This document shows positions 17,396 through 25,516 of a stretch of 64,000 nt of DNA, piece after piece. Position 1 is the stretch's first letter, and each line of letters begins with the position of its first letter. The position numbers and the translations under genes were made by a program. The stretch comes from an uncultured Oscillospiraceae bacterium (GTDB lineage: Bacteria > Bacillota > Clostridia > Oscillospirales > Ruminococcaceae), in NCBI GenBank assembly GCA_900548355.1, contig URKR01000012.1:5436-69435 (forward strand). Reading direction: 5' to 3'. The notes beneath the pieces are model-generated. The model was not told where the DNA came from. It saw nothing but the letters and a program-made list of their open reading frames with translations, and ran no database searches.

Positions 17396-17442
17396 ATAAA
17401 GGAGGCGCTCGCGCGCTGCTATGTTGGGAGGAGAATGATTGA

Positions 17443-18462
17443 ATGAAACTGATCACCTTTACGGTGCCGTGCTATAATTCGGCGGCGTATATGGAGCACT
17501 GCATCCAAACCCTGCTGCCGGCCGGTGAGGAAGCGGAGATCATCCTGGTGGATGATGGCTCCAGCGATGAAACCGGCGCCATTGCGGACACCTGGGCCGA
17601 AAAATACCCCACGATTATCCGGGCGATTCATCAGGAAAACGGCGGCCATGGGGAAGGCGTCAACCAGGGTATCCGCAACGCAAGCGGCCTCTACTTCAAG
17701 GTTGTCGATTCGGACGACTGGCTTGACGCTGACGCCCTGCAGAAGGTTATGGCCAAACTGCGGGAATTTGCCGCGATGGAAACCCCGGTGGATCTTTTGC
17801 TCTGCAACTATGTGTATGAGCACACAGTGGACAACACCCACCACACCGTGCGCTATACGGGGGTTCTGCCCGAAGACCGCCCCTTTACCTGGGCGGAGAT
17901 CGGCCATTTCCCGCAGAGCCAGAATATCCTGATGCATTCGGTGATCTACCGCACCCAGGTTCTGCGTGACTGTGGCCTGCGGCTGCCCAAGCACACTTTT
18001 TATGTGGACAATATCTTCGTCTATCTGCCGCTGCCCCACTGCAAAAAGCTCTACTATCTTGATCTTGACCTCTACCGCTATTTCATCGGCCGCGAAGACC
18101 AGAGCGTGAATGAAAAGGTCATGCTCAAACGGGTGGATCAGCAGCTGCGGGTTACCAAGCTGATGATTACGGCGGTGGATCTCTACGCCTTGCCGCCGGA
18201 ACAGAAAAAGCTGCGGGCGTATATGTTTAACTATCTCTCGATGATGATGACAATCTCGAGCGTTTTCCTGACCATGGACGGCGGCGCCGAAGCGCTGCAA
18301 AAGCGGGCGGAGCTTTGGCAATTCCTCAAACTGCATGACCGCCGTGTCTACAAGCGCTGCCGGCTTTCGGTGGCCGGTCTGTGCGATTTGCCGGGCAAGG
18401 GCGGCCGCGCCATCACCCTTTGGGGCTACCGGGTAGCGCAGAAGATTTTCAAATTTAACTGA
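17443..18462 (+). CDS. Family 2 glycosyltransferase
   Basis: This 339-residue cytoplasmic enzyme should transfer a sugar from a nucleotide donor. The GT-A fold opens with LITFTVPCYNSAAYMEHCI, followed by IILVDDGSSDETG (about 34-46) and the metal-binding DSDDW (about 91-95). There is no membrane helix. The C-terminal half is helical and of unknown acceptor specificity. GGGAGGAG precedes the ATG. It stands alone, without other polysaccharide genes, so the product cannot be predicted. Confidence 0.88.
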   Translation: MKLITFTVPCYNSAAYMEHCIQTLLPAGEEAEIILVDDGSSDETGAIADTWAEKYPTIIRAIHQENGGHGEGVNQGIRNASGLYFKVVDSDDWLDADALQKVMAKLREFAAMETPVDLLLCNYVYEHTVDNTHHTVRYTGVLPEDRPFTWAEIGHFPQSQNILMHSVIYRTQVLRDCGLRLPKHTFYVDNIFVYLPLPHCKKLYYLDLDLYRYFIGREDQSVNEKVMLKRVDQQLRVTKLMITAVDLYALPPEQKKLRAYMFNYLSMMMTISSVFLTMDGGAEALQKRAELWQFLKLHDRRVYKRCRLSVAGLCDLPGKGGRAITLWGYRVAQKIFKFN

Positions 18463-18513
18463 TAGACGGAACCCGAAGCGGCAGCCGGATAGTCCCTGCC
18501 CCGAAAGTAAACA

Positions 18514-18564
18514 AAAACCGGCCCTCAAAGCAAGCCAAACGGCTTCTTGTGAGGGCCGGTTTCT
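18514..18564. terminator. Bidirectional terminator between glycosyltransferase and cca
   Basis: AAACCGGCCCTCA and TGAGGGCCGGTTT form a perfect 13-bp stem enclosing a smaller AGCCAAACGGCTT hairpin. A and T runs flank it, as expected between convergent genes. Confidence 0.85.
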
Positions 18565-18606
18565 TGATGTACATTGGTTTCTGCGCCAGCCGTGCGCAAG
18601 CCCGTT

Positions 18607-20007
18607 TCACAGACGGGGTTGCATGGGGCGGGGCAGGTTGGCGCGCAGCGCGTCCAGCAGCATTTCGCGGTCATTGGGCAGTGTGCCGTTCATCACGGCG
18701 TTCAGCAAGGTATGCAGCGCATGGCCTACCTCCGGCCCGGGGTCAAGGCCGGCTTCCAGCGCATCGGCACCGTTCACGGCCAGCCGGTCCAGCCGCCAGC
18801 AGCCTTCGGCAGCCAGCGGTTCCAGCGCCTCGGCAAAGGCGGCTACTTCGGCCCGGCGGGCCGCCACCGCCTCGTTTTGGGCGTGGGCATCCAGGTCAGC
18901 CAGCTTCAGCCGGCACAAACGCCGAAGGAAGACAGGCCCGCGCCGGTGCAGCGCCTGCAAGGTTTCGGCCCGGCTGGCAGGCAGCGGCGCATCGTGCACG
19001 GACACCAGCGCCGGCACGCCGTCCCGAAGCCAGCGCGGCGCGCGCAGACGCTGCAAAATCAGCCGGGCCGTCTGGGCGCCGCGCTGGTTGTGGCCGGGAA
19101 AGTGCGCGGCGCCGTCCGGCGTTTCGGTGCGGCAGAGCGGCTTGGCCAGATCATGCAGCAGCGTGGCCCAGCGAAGTACCTGCGGCCCGTGCGCGTCGCC
19201 GGCCGCGGCTAACGACGCAGTGTCGGCAGCTGCCACCGCCACAGCCGTGTGCCTCCACACATCGTAACAGTGCCACCGCCCGGGCTGGGTGCAGCCGATG
19301 CAGGGGAGCACTTCGGGCAGCGCGCCGCCCAGAATTTCACCGCAATCGGCCAACACCCGCCCCACAGCGGGGCCGGCCAGCAGTTTGTCCAACTCGGTAA
19401 AAATCCGCTCCGGCGATACCTGCCGCACGCTGTCCCGGCAGCGCCGGGCGGCCGCGGCGGTGGGCGCGTCGAGTGCAAAATCCAGCTGGGCGGCAAACCG
19501 CACGGCACGCAGCACCCGCAGCGCGTCCTCGGCAAAGCGGGTATCAGGGTCCCCGACGCAGCGCAGCACCCCGGCGGCAAGGTCATCCTGCCCGCCAAAC
19601 GGGTCAACAAGCCCTGCATCGGGCGTCCAGGCCATCGCGTTGACGGTAAAATCCCGCCGGGCCAGGTCCTCGCGCAGGCTGGGCACAAACTGTACGGCGT
19701 CGGGGTGGCGGCCGTCGCTGTAGGCGCCGTCCTGGCGGAAGGTCGTGATCTCCCAGCTGTGGCCGTCGAGCACCACGGCCACCGTGCCGTGCCGCTTGCC
19801 GTTCAGCAGCAGGCGGCGGCCGGCAAACAGCGCCTCGGTCTCGTCCGGCCGGGCGCTGGTGCAGATGTCCCAATCCTCCGGCGTGCGGCCCAGCAGGCTG
19901 TCGCGCACGCAGCCGCCCACCACATACGCCTGGTAGCCGGCCCTGTGCAGGGTATCCAGCAGCATACGCACGACCGGCGGCAAGTTTGGTTCCCGGGCAG
20001 GTTGCAT
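18607..20007 (-). CDS. cca: CCA tRNA nucleotidyltransferase
   Basis: The enzyme adds or repairs the 3' CCA of tRNAs. The 466-residue protein has the class II head motif VVGGCVRDSLLGRTPEDWDIC (about residues 29-49), whose aspartates bind metal, the DFTVNAMAW motif, and a C-terminal HD domain (LLHDLAKPLCR). Start ATG 20007 follows AAAGGAGGG; a longer frame from 20043 overlaps the preceding gene. Some tRNA genes in this window encode CCA already, so repair is a likely role. It directly follows a small gene of unknown function on the same strand. Confidence 0.9.
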   Translation of the reverse strand: MQPAREPNLPPVVRMLLDTLHRAGYQAYVVGGCVRDSLLGRTPEDWDICTSARPDETEALFAGRRLLLNGKRHGTVAVVLDGHSWEITTFRQDGAYSDGRHPDAVQFVPSLREDLARRDFTVNAMAWTPDAGLVDPFGGQDDLAAGVLRCVGDPDTRFAEDALRVLRAVRFAAQLDFALDAPTAAAARRCRDSVRQVSPERIFTELDKLLAGPAVGRVLADCGEILGGALPEVLPCIGCTQPGRWHCYDVWRHTAVAVAAADTASLAAAGDAHGPQVLRWATLLHDLAKPLCRTETPDGAAHFPGHNQRGAQTARLILQRLRAPRWLRDGVPALVSVHDAPLPASRAETLQALHRRGPVFLRRLCRLKLADLDAHAQNEAVAARRAEVAAFAEALEPLAAEGCWRLDRLAVNGADALEAGLDPGPEVGHALHTLLNAVMNGTLPNDREMLLDALRANLPRPMQPRL

Positions 20008-20035
20008 GCCACAACCCTCCTTTCCGTGGCCCGGG

Positions 20036-20434
20036 TCAGGCAAACTGCCACTCCTCGTCCAAGTTTACCACGCAGGCCACACAGCCGCCCTGAGCCAGCA
20101 GGTCGGCGACTTTTTGGCGGGCGGCGGCTTCATCGCACATCCAGGTTACCAGGAAGTAGTTTTCGGCCGGTACCCCATAGTAGACCCAGCGCCCGTCGGT
20201 ACGCACAAGATCGTCAAGGTGGTCAAGTTCCTCACCGTCGGTCAGGCCGGGGCCTTCCTCGGCATAGATCATTTCAGGGGAAACCTGCAGCATGTTGATG
20301 ACGGTGATGCTGCTTTGGATATAGCTGTCGCGGTCGGTTCCCTGCAGTTCGGCCTGCCGCACGGGCCAGGCCGAGGCAAACGCCTTGATCAGCAGCTCCC
20401 GCACCTCAATCATCGAATCACCGGTTTTGTACAT
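20036..20434 (-). CDS. Small cytosolic protein of unknown function, upstream of cca
   Basis: The 132-residue protein begins MYKTGDSMIEVRELLIKAFA and ends DEEWQFA. It is acidic, has no membrane helix, and contains a Trp/Tyr-rich central part (TDGRWVYYGVPAENYFLVTWMC). GGAGGG lies upstream of the ATG. It ends 28 bases before the cca start and probably shares its promoter. I do not recognise the family. Confidence 0.75.
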   Translation of the reverse strand: MYKTGDSMIEVRELLIKAFASAWPVRQAELQGTDRDSYIQSSITVINMLQVSPEMIYAEEGPGLTDGEELDHLDDLVRTDGRWVYYGVPAENYFLVTWMCDEAAARQKVADLLAQGGCVACVVNLDEEWQFA

Positions 20435-20463
20435 TGTGAATCCCTCCTCCTATGTATGAATAC

Positions 20464-20492
20464 AGTATAACACGCGCGCCGCGCGGCCGCAA
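20464..20492 (-). promoter_or_regulatory. Putative promoter of the 20036-cca operon
   Basis: On the minus strand TTGCGG (20487-20492) and TATACT (20464-20469) are 17 bases apart. Confidence 0.55.
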
Positions 20493-20523
20493 TGGCTTTT
20501 TGCCGCGGCAGCGGCGCAGCAAA

Positions 20524-20561
20524 AAGCAGCCCCTCTCTGCAGTGACAGAGAGGGGCTGCCA
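20524..20561 (-). terminator. Terminator after pckA
   Basis: On the minus strand GCAGCCCCTCTCTG and the complementary GCAGAGAGGGGCTGC form a 14-bp stem, followed by TTTTTGC. Confidence 0.85.
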
Positions 20562-20591
20562 GGATTTTAAGCCGTCAGGCAGGCTGGGCGC

Positions 20592-22196
20592 TTACAGCTG
20601 CGGGCCAGCGGGCACAAGGGCCTTGCCGGCGGGGTTGCTTTCGTACTTGACGAAGTTCTTCTGGAAGCGGGAAGCCAGATCCTTGGCCTTGGTCTCCCAC
20701 TCCGAAGCGTCGGCATAGGTGTCGCGCGGGTCAAGAATCTTCGGGTCAACGCCGGGCAGCTCGGTGGGAACTTCAAAGTTGAAGTAGGGGATGGACTTGG
20801 TCGGGGCCGAGTTGATCGAACCGTCCAGGATCGCATCGATGATGCCGCGGGTATCCTTGATCGAGATACGCTTGCCGGTGCCGTTCCAGCCGGTGTTGAC
20901 GAGGTACGCCTTGGCGCCGCTCTGCTGCATGCGCTTGACGAGCTCCTCGGCATACTTGGTGGGATGCAGCTCGAGGAAGGCCTGGCCGAAGCAAGCAGAG
21001 AAGGTCGGGGTGGGCTCGGTGATGCCGCGCTCGGTGCCGGCCAGCTTGGCGGTGAAGCCGGACAGGAAGTAATACTCGGTCTGCTCCGGGGTCAGGATCG
21101 AAACCGGGGGCAGAACGCCGAAGGCATCAGCCGAAAGGAAGATGACGTTCTTGGCGGCCGGAGCGGCGGAAACCGGACGCACGATCTTCTCGATGTGGTT
21201 GATCGGGTAGGAAACGCGGGTGTTCTCGGTCACGCTCTTGTCGTGGAAATCGATCTTGCCGTTTTCGTCCAGCGTGACGTTCTCGAGCAGGGCGTCGCGC
21301 TTGATCGCGTTGTAGATGTCGGGCTCGGACTCTTTGTCGAGGTCGATGACCTTGGCGTAGCAGCCACCCTCAAAGTTAAAGACGCCGTTGTCGTCCCAGC
21401 CGTGCTCGTCATCGCCGATCAGCAGGCGCTTCGGGTCGGTGGAGAGGGTGGTCTTGCCGGTGCCGGACAGGCCGAAGAAGATGGCGGTGTTTTCGCCGTT
21501 CATATCGGTGTTGGCAGAGCAGTGCATCGAAGCAATGCCCTTGAGCGGCAGGTAGTAGTTCATCATCGAGAACATACCCTTCTTCATCTCGCCGCCGTAC
21601 CAGGTGTTCAGGATGACCTGCTCGCGGTCGGTCAGGTTAAAGACAACCGCCGTCTCGGAGTTGAGGCCCAGCTCCTTGTAGTTCTCAACCTTGGCCTTGG
21701 AGGCATTGTAGCAGACGAAATCGGGTTCGAAGTTTTCCAGTTCCTCGGCGGTGGGCTCGATGAACATATTCTTGACGAAGTGAGCCTGCCAAGCCACTTC
21801 CATGATAAAGCGGATGGCCATGCGGCTGTCCTTATTGGCGCCGCAGAACACGTCCATCACATACAGCTTCTTGTTGGAAAGCTCCTGCAAAGCCAGCTTC
21901 TTGCAGGCGTCCCAGGCTTCCTTCGAAGCGGGCTTGTTGTCGTTTTTGTACTCGGGGGTGGTCCACCACACAGTGTCCTTCGAGGTCTCGTCCATCACGA
22001 TGAACTTGTCCTTGGGGGAACGGCCGGTGTAGATGCCGGTCATAACATTGACGGCGCCCAGCTCGCTGACCTGGCCCTTTTCATAGCCTTCCAGGCCGGG
22101 TTTGGTCTCCTCTTCGAACAGCATTTCATACGAGGGATTGTACACGATCTCGGTGGTACCGGTGATCCCGTACTTTGTCAAATCAATGGTTTTCAT
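20592..22196 (-). CDS. pckA: Phosphoenolpyruvate carboxykinase (ATP)
   Basis: PckA interconverts oxaloacetate and phosphoenolpyruvate using ATP/ADP. In anaerobic fermenters it often works in the carboxylating direction on the way to succinate or propionate. The 534-residue protein has the family-typical length, the P-loop [11 protein letters not shown] (about residues 239-249), the metal-binding DDEHGWDD segment and the [10 protein letters not shown] region. The start at 22196 ([10 protein letters not shown]) follows GGAGG. It has its own promoter and terminator. Confidence 0.97.
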   Translation of the reverse strand: MKTIDLTKYGITGTTEIVYNPSYEMLFEEETKPGLEGYEKGQVSELGAVNVMTGIYTGRSPKDKFIVMDETSKDTVWWTTPEYKNDNKPASKEAWDACKKLALQELSNKKLYVMDVFCGANKDSRMAIRFIMEVAWQAHFVKNMFIEPTAEELENFEPDFVCYNASKAKVENYKELGLNSETAVVFNLTDREQVILNTWYGGEMKKGMFSMMNYYLPLKGIASMHCSANTDMNGENTAIFFGLSGTGKTTLSTDPKRLLIGDDEHGWDDNGVFNFEGGCYAKVIDLDKESEPDIYNAIKRDALLENVTLDENGKIDFHDKSVTENTRVSYPINHIEKIVRPVSAAPAAKNVIFLSADAFGVLPPVSILTPEQTEYYFLSGFTAKLAGTERGITEPTPTFSACFGQAFLELHPTKYAEELVKRMQQSGAKAYLVNTGWNGTGKRISIKDTRGIIDAILDGSINSAPTKSIPYFNFEVPTELPGVDPKILDPRDTYADASEWETKAKDLASRFQKNFVKYESNPAGKALVPAGPQL

Positions 22197-22242
22197 TGGG
22201 GAAATACCTCCTTGTATCCCAGTATTTCGTTTACCATGACTA

Positions 22243-22271
22243 AGTATACCGTAATTCCCGAAAAACTGCAA
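22243..22271 (-). promoter_or_regulatory. Promoter of pckA
   Basis: On the minus strand TTGCAG (22266-22271) and TATACT (22243-22248) are 17 bases apart, 47 bases before the pckA start. Confidence 0.7.
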
Positions 22272-22398
22272 CGTCTGAAATGCATAGTTCCAGAAAAAAA
22301 TTGAAAACAATTGGTGAACAAAACCAAAGAAAGCCTGCCCCAAAGGGGAAAATACCCGCCCGCGGGCCAAAATCCTACCATTTGGCCCGGAATTGTGC

Positions 22399-22404
22399 TA
22401 TACT
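22399..22404 (+). promoter_or_regulatory. Putative -10 box for the nitroreductase-acpS operon
   Basis: GTGCTATACTAAAG contains TATACT. The -35 position holds no good match. Confidence 0.4.
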
Positions 22405-22465
22405 AAAGAAAACACGGGGCGGCCTGCGCTGCCCCGCAACCCAATACAGGAAAGGTGGAATCTCT

Positions 22466-22999
22466 ATGCTGACTAATGAAACGCTGCACACCCTTGAAAC
22501 GCGCCGCAGCTGCCGCGCCTATCAGGATCGTCCGGTTGACCCCGAAGCCCTTGCCGCCGTTGTGCGGGCCGGCACCTTTGCCCCCACCGGCATGGGCGGG
22601 CAGAGCCCGGTCATCGTCGTCGTGCAGGACAAAGCGACCCGGGACACACTCTCCCGCCTGAATGCCGCCGTTATGGGCAACACCGGCGACCCGTTCTACG
22701 GCGCGCCGGTTGTTGCGGTTGTGCTGGCCGATACCGCCCGCGGCACCTGGCAGTATGACGGCAGCCTTGTCATGGGCAACATGCTCAACGCAGCGGCCAG
22801 CGTCGGCTTAGGCAGCTGCTGGATTCACCGCGCCAAGGAAGTGTTTGAAAGCGCTGAGGGCAAGGCGCTTCTGGCACAATGGGGCGTGCCGAACGCCGAG
22901 CGGCTTGTCGGCATCGGCAACTGCATCCTCGGCTATCCCGCGCCCGGTGGTGAAAAGCCGGCTGCCCCGCGCAAGGAAAACTATGTGCTCTATGTCTGA
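22466..22999 (+). CDS. Nitroreductase-family flavoprotein
   Basis: This 177-residue protein is a short FMN-dependent NAD(P)H oxidoreductase of the nitroreductase fold. It begins MLTNETLHTLETRRSCRAYQ, the usual RRSxRxY motif for phosphate of FMN, and contains APTGMGGQSPVIVVV (about 44-58) and AAASVGLGSCWIHRAKEVF (about 111-129). The ATG follows AAAGGTGGA. Its stop overlaps the acpS start by 8 bases, so the two are translationally coupled. The substrate is unknown. Confidence 0.88.
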   Translation: MLTNETLHTLETRRSCRAYQDRPVDPEALAAVVRAGTFAPTGMGGQSPVIVVVQDKATRDTLSRLNAAVMGNTGDPFYGAPVVAVVLADTARGTWQYDGSLVMGNMLNAAASVGLGSCWIHRAKEVFESAEGKALLAQWGVPNAERLVGIGNCILGYPAPGGEKPAAPRKENYVLYV

Positions 23000-23408
23000 T
23001 ACACGCCTCGGCCCGCCCGCAGGCCATATCCTCGGTATTGGGGTGGATCTGTGCGCCCCGGCCCGGATGGAGCGCGCGCTGGGCCGGGAAGCATTTTTGC
23101 ACCGCGTCTTTTCGCCCGAGGAGCAGGCCCTGCTCGCCGCGCGCAGCGGCAAGGCAAAGTGGGAGACCGCCGCCGCCAACTTTGCTGCGAAGGAAGCCTT
23201 TTTAAAAGCCTGCGGCAAGGGCCTCGGCGGTTTTGCTCTGGCCGAGATCGCGGTGCTGCGGCGCGAATCCGGCGCGCCCTACTACGCGCTGACCGGCGCG
23301 GCCGCGGCCTGGCTGGCCGCGCGCGGCGGGGTGGCGCACCTCTCGCTCTCCCATGACGCCGGCATGGCCTGCGCCTTTACGGTGCTGGAGGGGCGGGGCG
23401 AAGCGTAA
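22992..23408 (+). CDS. acpS: Holo-[acyl-carrier-protein] synthase
   Basis: AcpS transfers 4'-phosphopantetheine from CoA to a serine of acyl carrier protein. The 138-residue protein has GIGVDLCAPARMERAL (about residues 15-30), where Asp binds magnesium, and FAAKEAFLKACGKGLG (about 63-78) with the catalytic Glu, then HLSLSHDAGMACA near the end. A short N-terminal extension precedes the usual start. It overlaps the nitroreductase gene. One carrier-protein candidate in this window is the ACP at 52271. Confidence 0.93.
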   Translation: MSDTRLGPPAGHILGIGVDLCAPARMERALGREAFLHRVFSPEEQALLAARSGKAKWETAAANFAAKEAFLKACGKGLGGFALAEIAVLRRESGAPYYALTGAAAAWLAARGGVAHLSLSHDAGMACAFTVLEGRGEA

Positions 23409-23496
23409 CCCGGCCTGCGCTTTTTTCCCGCTGTGGTGATTAACCCTGCCTTCGGCTGCTTATACTGTAAGTGAGCAAACGAAGGAGGGCAGACAG

Positions 23497-23868
23497 ATGG
23501 AGGTACACAGAGGGGAAGTTTTTTACGCTGACCTGAGCCCGGTGGTGGGAAGCGAGCAGGGCGGGGTGCGGCCGGTACTTATCATCCAGAATGAGATCGG
23601 CAACAAGCACAGCCCCACCGTCATTGCGGCGGCCATCACTTCGCGGCAGGATAAAAATCGCCTGCCGACCCACATCGGGGTGCGGGCCGACCGCTGCGGC
23701 CTGGCCAAGGACAGCATCATCCTGACCGAACAGATCCGCACGCTGGACAAACGCCGCCTGCGCGAGCGTGCCGGCAAGATCCCGCCTGAGGATATGCACC
23801 GCGTTGACGAAGCCCTCGGCGTCTCGATGGGCCTTGTCCCCCAGCCCGCGCCGGGGACGATGTTTTGA
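23497..23868 (+). CDS. MazF/PemK-family endoribonuclease toxin
   Basis: MazF-type toxins cut mRNA at short sequence motifs. The 123-residue protein starts with VHRGEVFYADLSPVVGSEQGGVRPVLIIQN, the family signature, and contains AITSRQDKNRLPTHI and TEQIRTLDKRRL, typical of the NdoA (EndoA) branch. GAAGGAGGGC lies upstream of the ATG, and a TATACT at 23461-23466 suggests its own promoter. No antitoxin gene precedes it: the 88-base gap to acpS holds no frame. In Bacillus the order is acpS-ydcC-alr-ndoAI-ndoA, so the intervening genes may have been lost. Confidence 0.9.
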   Translation: MEVHRGEVFYADLSPVVGSEQGGVRPVLIIQNEIGNKHSPTVIAAAITSRQDKNRLPTHIGVRADRCGLAKDSIILTEQIRTLDKRRLRERAGKIPPEDMHRVDEALGVSMGLVPQPAPGTMF

Positions 23869-23875
23869 GAGAAAG

Positions 23876-23920
23876 AATCCCCCGCCCTGCGCATTGCGTT
23901 GCAGGGTGGGGGATTCCTTA
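23876..23920. terminator. Terminator between mazF and apbE
   Basis: AATCCCCCGCCCTGC and GCAGGGTGGGGGATT form a long stem with one mismatch, followed by CCTTAT. It lies between convergent genes. Confidence 0.75.
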
Positions 23921-23942
23921 TGGGGGATGCGGGGCAGGGGCG

Positions 23943-25016
23943 TCACCGCCCCGGCCAGTTCACAGTTTCCCGCACGGTTCCGTCAGCGGTCATCCACTGG
24001 ACGGCGGTATCGGGGAAATTGGCGAGCAGAGCCTCGCCCTCGTCGGCCGGCAGGCAGAACAGCGCGGTCGAGAGCGCGTCGCCCCAGCCGGCGTCGCCGC
24101 TTAAAATCGCAACGCTGCGGTTATACCGCGCGGGCTGCTGCGTTTGCAGGTCGATCAGATGGTGGTAGGCTGTGCCGTTTACCACGACATACCGCTGGTA
24201 ATCCCCGCTGACAATCAGGCTCTGCCCGGGTTCCAGCGCCACTTCGGCCAGCAGCGCCCCGCCTTCGGGGTTTTGCACGCCGGCCGTCCAGCGCGCGCCG
24301 TCGGGCTTTGTGCCGATCGCCCGCACGCTGCCGCCTGCGTTGAGCAGCGCGCTTTCCAGCCCGCGGGCTTCGGCCGCGCTGGCGGCCTGCTCGACGGCCC
24401 AGCCCTTGGCGATCGCCCCAACGTCGAGCTGCAGTTCAGGGTCGGCAAAATAGACGGTGCCGGCTTCTTCGTCGAGCACAAGGTCGTTGATGTCGATATG
24501 CTGCGCCGCCGCGGCCAGGGCATCCTCGCTCGGCAGCAGGGCGGCCAGGTCGGTTTCGGCGGCCCCTTCATCGGTGGCGGACTGCGCGGCTTCAATCGCG
24601 TCCCGCGCGTCATGCCAAAGCGTGAGCACCGCCCCGGCCGCGATGTTGCAGGCCCCGTCGGTCGCCTCGGCAGCCTGCTTGCCAAAGGCGAGCAGCGCCA
24701 TCAAGTCGTCCTCCACCGGCACCGGCCCCTCGGCCGCGTGGGCGTTCAGGGTGGCCAGGTTGGTCAGGCCATCGTACTCATGGTAGGCGTCAAACAGCTG
24801 GTGGTAACGCAGCAGGTCGTCGTGGATCGCTTCGCTCTGCCGCTGGTTCTCGGCCTCGCTGTCCACATAGAGCGAAAGGCTGACGACGGTATCAAACACA
24901 TCCCACCAGGTGGCGGAGCAAAGCCGGGGGCGCGGGCGCGCCTGGTACAGAATCAGCCCGACCAGGACGGTCACGGCCACCGCCGCGAGCACGCCCCGCC
25001 ATACCCGGCGGATCAT
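23943..25016 (-). CDS. apbE: FAD:protein FMN transferase (ApbE family)
   Basis: ApbE attaches FMN covalently to threonine or serine in extracytoplasmic proteins such as Rnf/Nqr subunits. The 357-residue protein has an N-terminal signal anchor (about 8-25), VFDTVVSLSLYVD, a DVGAIAKGWAVEQA motif (about 207-220) that binds FAD, and the late SVAILSGDAGWGDALSTALF motif, where Asp and Thr bind magnesium. It overlaps the upstream gene in an ATGA and so is translationally coupled. No target flavoprotein gene is nearby. Confidence 0.92.
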   Translation of the reverse strand: MIRRVWRGVLAAVAVTVLVGLILYQARPRPRLCSATWWDVFDTVVSLSLYVDSEAENQRQSEAIHDDLLRYHQLFDAYHEYDGLTNLATLNAHAAEGPVPVEDDLMALLAFGKQAAEATDGACNIAAGAVLTLWHDARDAIEAAQSATDEGAAETDLAALLPSEDALAAAAQHIDINDLVLDEEAGTVYFADPELQLDVGAIAKGWAVEQAASAAEARGLESALLNAGGSVRAIGTKPDGARWTAGVQNPEGGALLAEVALEPGQSLIVSGDYQRYVVVNGTAYHHLIDLQTQQPARYNRSVAILSGDAGWGDALSTALFCLPADEGEALLANFPDTAVQWMTADGTVRETVNWPGR

Positions 25017-25414
25017 GCGCCGCCCCCGATCGCCTCGTGCTCGGCGTTGAGCTCATGCAGCAATGCGCCGAGCGTCCAGCCGCGGCTCGTCGGCGTGACC
25101 ATTGCCCGCAGGGGGATGTCTGCACCGCCCCGCCGCAGCGTATCGAGGAAACCGTTCAGGCTGCCGTCGTCGGTGCGCAGTCCGCTCACGATCAGGGCCG
25201 CGCGGTCGGGCAGGGAAACGGCTTCGGGCATCGGTTTGCCGGGCCGCCCGGCCACAAGGTTGCCGACCGTCGCGCCGAGCTCGGCTTCCCCCACCGCACG
25301 CAGCCGCAGCTTGTACTGCCGCGCAGCCAGTTCCAGTATGCCAAACCCCGGCCTGTCCGGGCCAAAGTTCCAGACCAGCGCGCAGCGGGGCTCCTGGTTC
25401 AAATGTACTTTCAT
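25013..25414 (-). CDS. DUF3783-family protein
   Basis: The 133-residue cytosolic protein starts MKVHLNQEPRCALVWNFGPD. The C-terminal half (AALIVSGLRTDDGSLNGFLD, then GGADIPLRAMVTPTSRGWTL) resembles DUF3783, a small family of unknown function in Clostridia. It overlaps apbE by 4 bases. It lies after secA with a terminator between, so it probably has its own transcript with apbE. Confidence 0.7.
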   Translation of the reverse strand: MKVHLNQEPRCALVWNFGPDRPGFGILELAARQYKLRLRAVGEAELGATVGNLVAGRPGKPMPEAVSLPDRAALIVSGLRTDDGSLNGFLDTLRRGGADIPLRAMVTPTSRGWTLGALLHELNAEHEAIGGGA

Positions 25415-25448
25415 GAAGGCCTCCCTTGCTGATCGAAGGTTGATACAA

Positions 25449-25507
25449 AAGGGAGGGGCCGGGTTTTCAAAACGGCAGGGCGCCGTCTTGAACCCCGTGC
25501 CCCTCCT
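25449..25507 (-). terminator. Terminator after secA
   Basis: On the minus strand GGAGGGGC, CGGGGTTCAAGACGGC and the matching complements form a long imperfect hairpin, followed by TTTTGTAT. Confidence 0.75.
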
Positions 25508-25516
25508 GTTTGTTTG

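Noticed and set aside
18549..20298. Several long plus-strand frames opposite cca
   Set aside because: All are shadows of the minus-strand cca gene; the real gene has catalytic and HD motifs.
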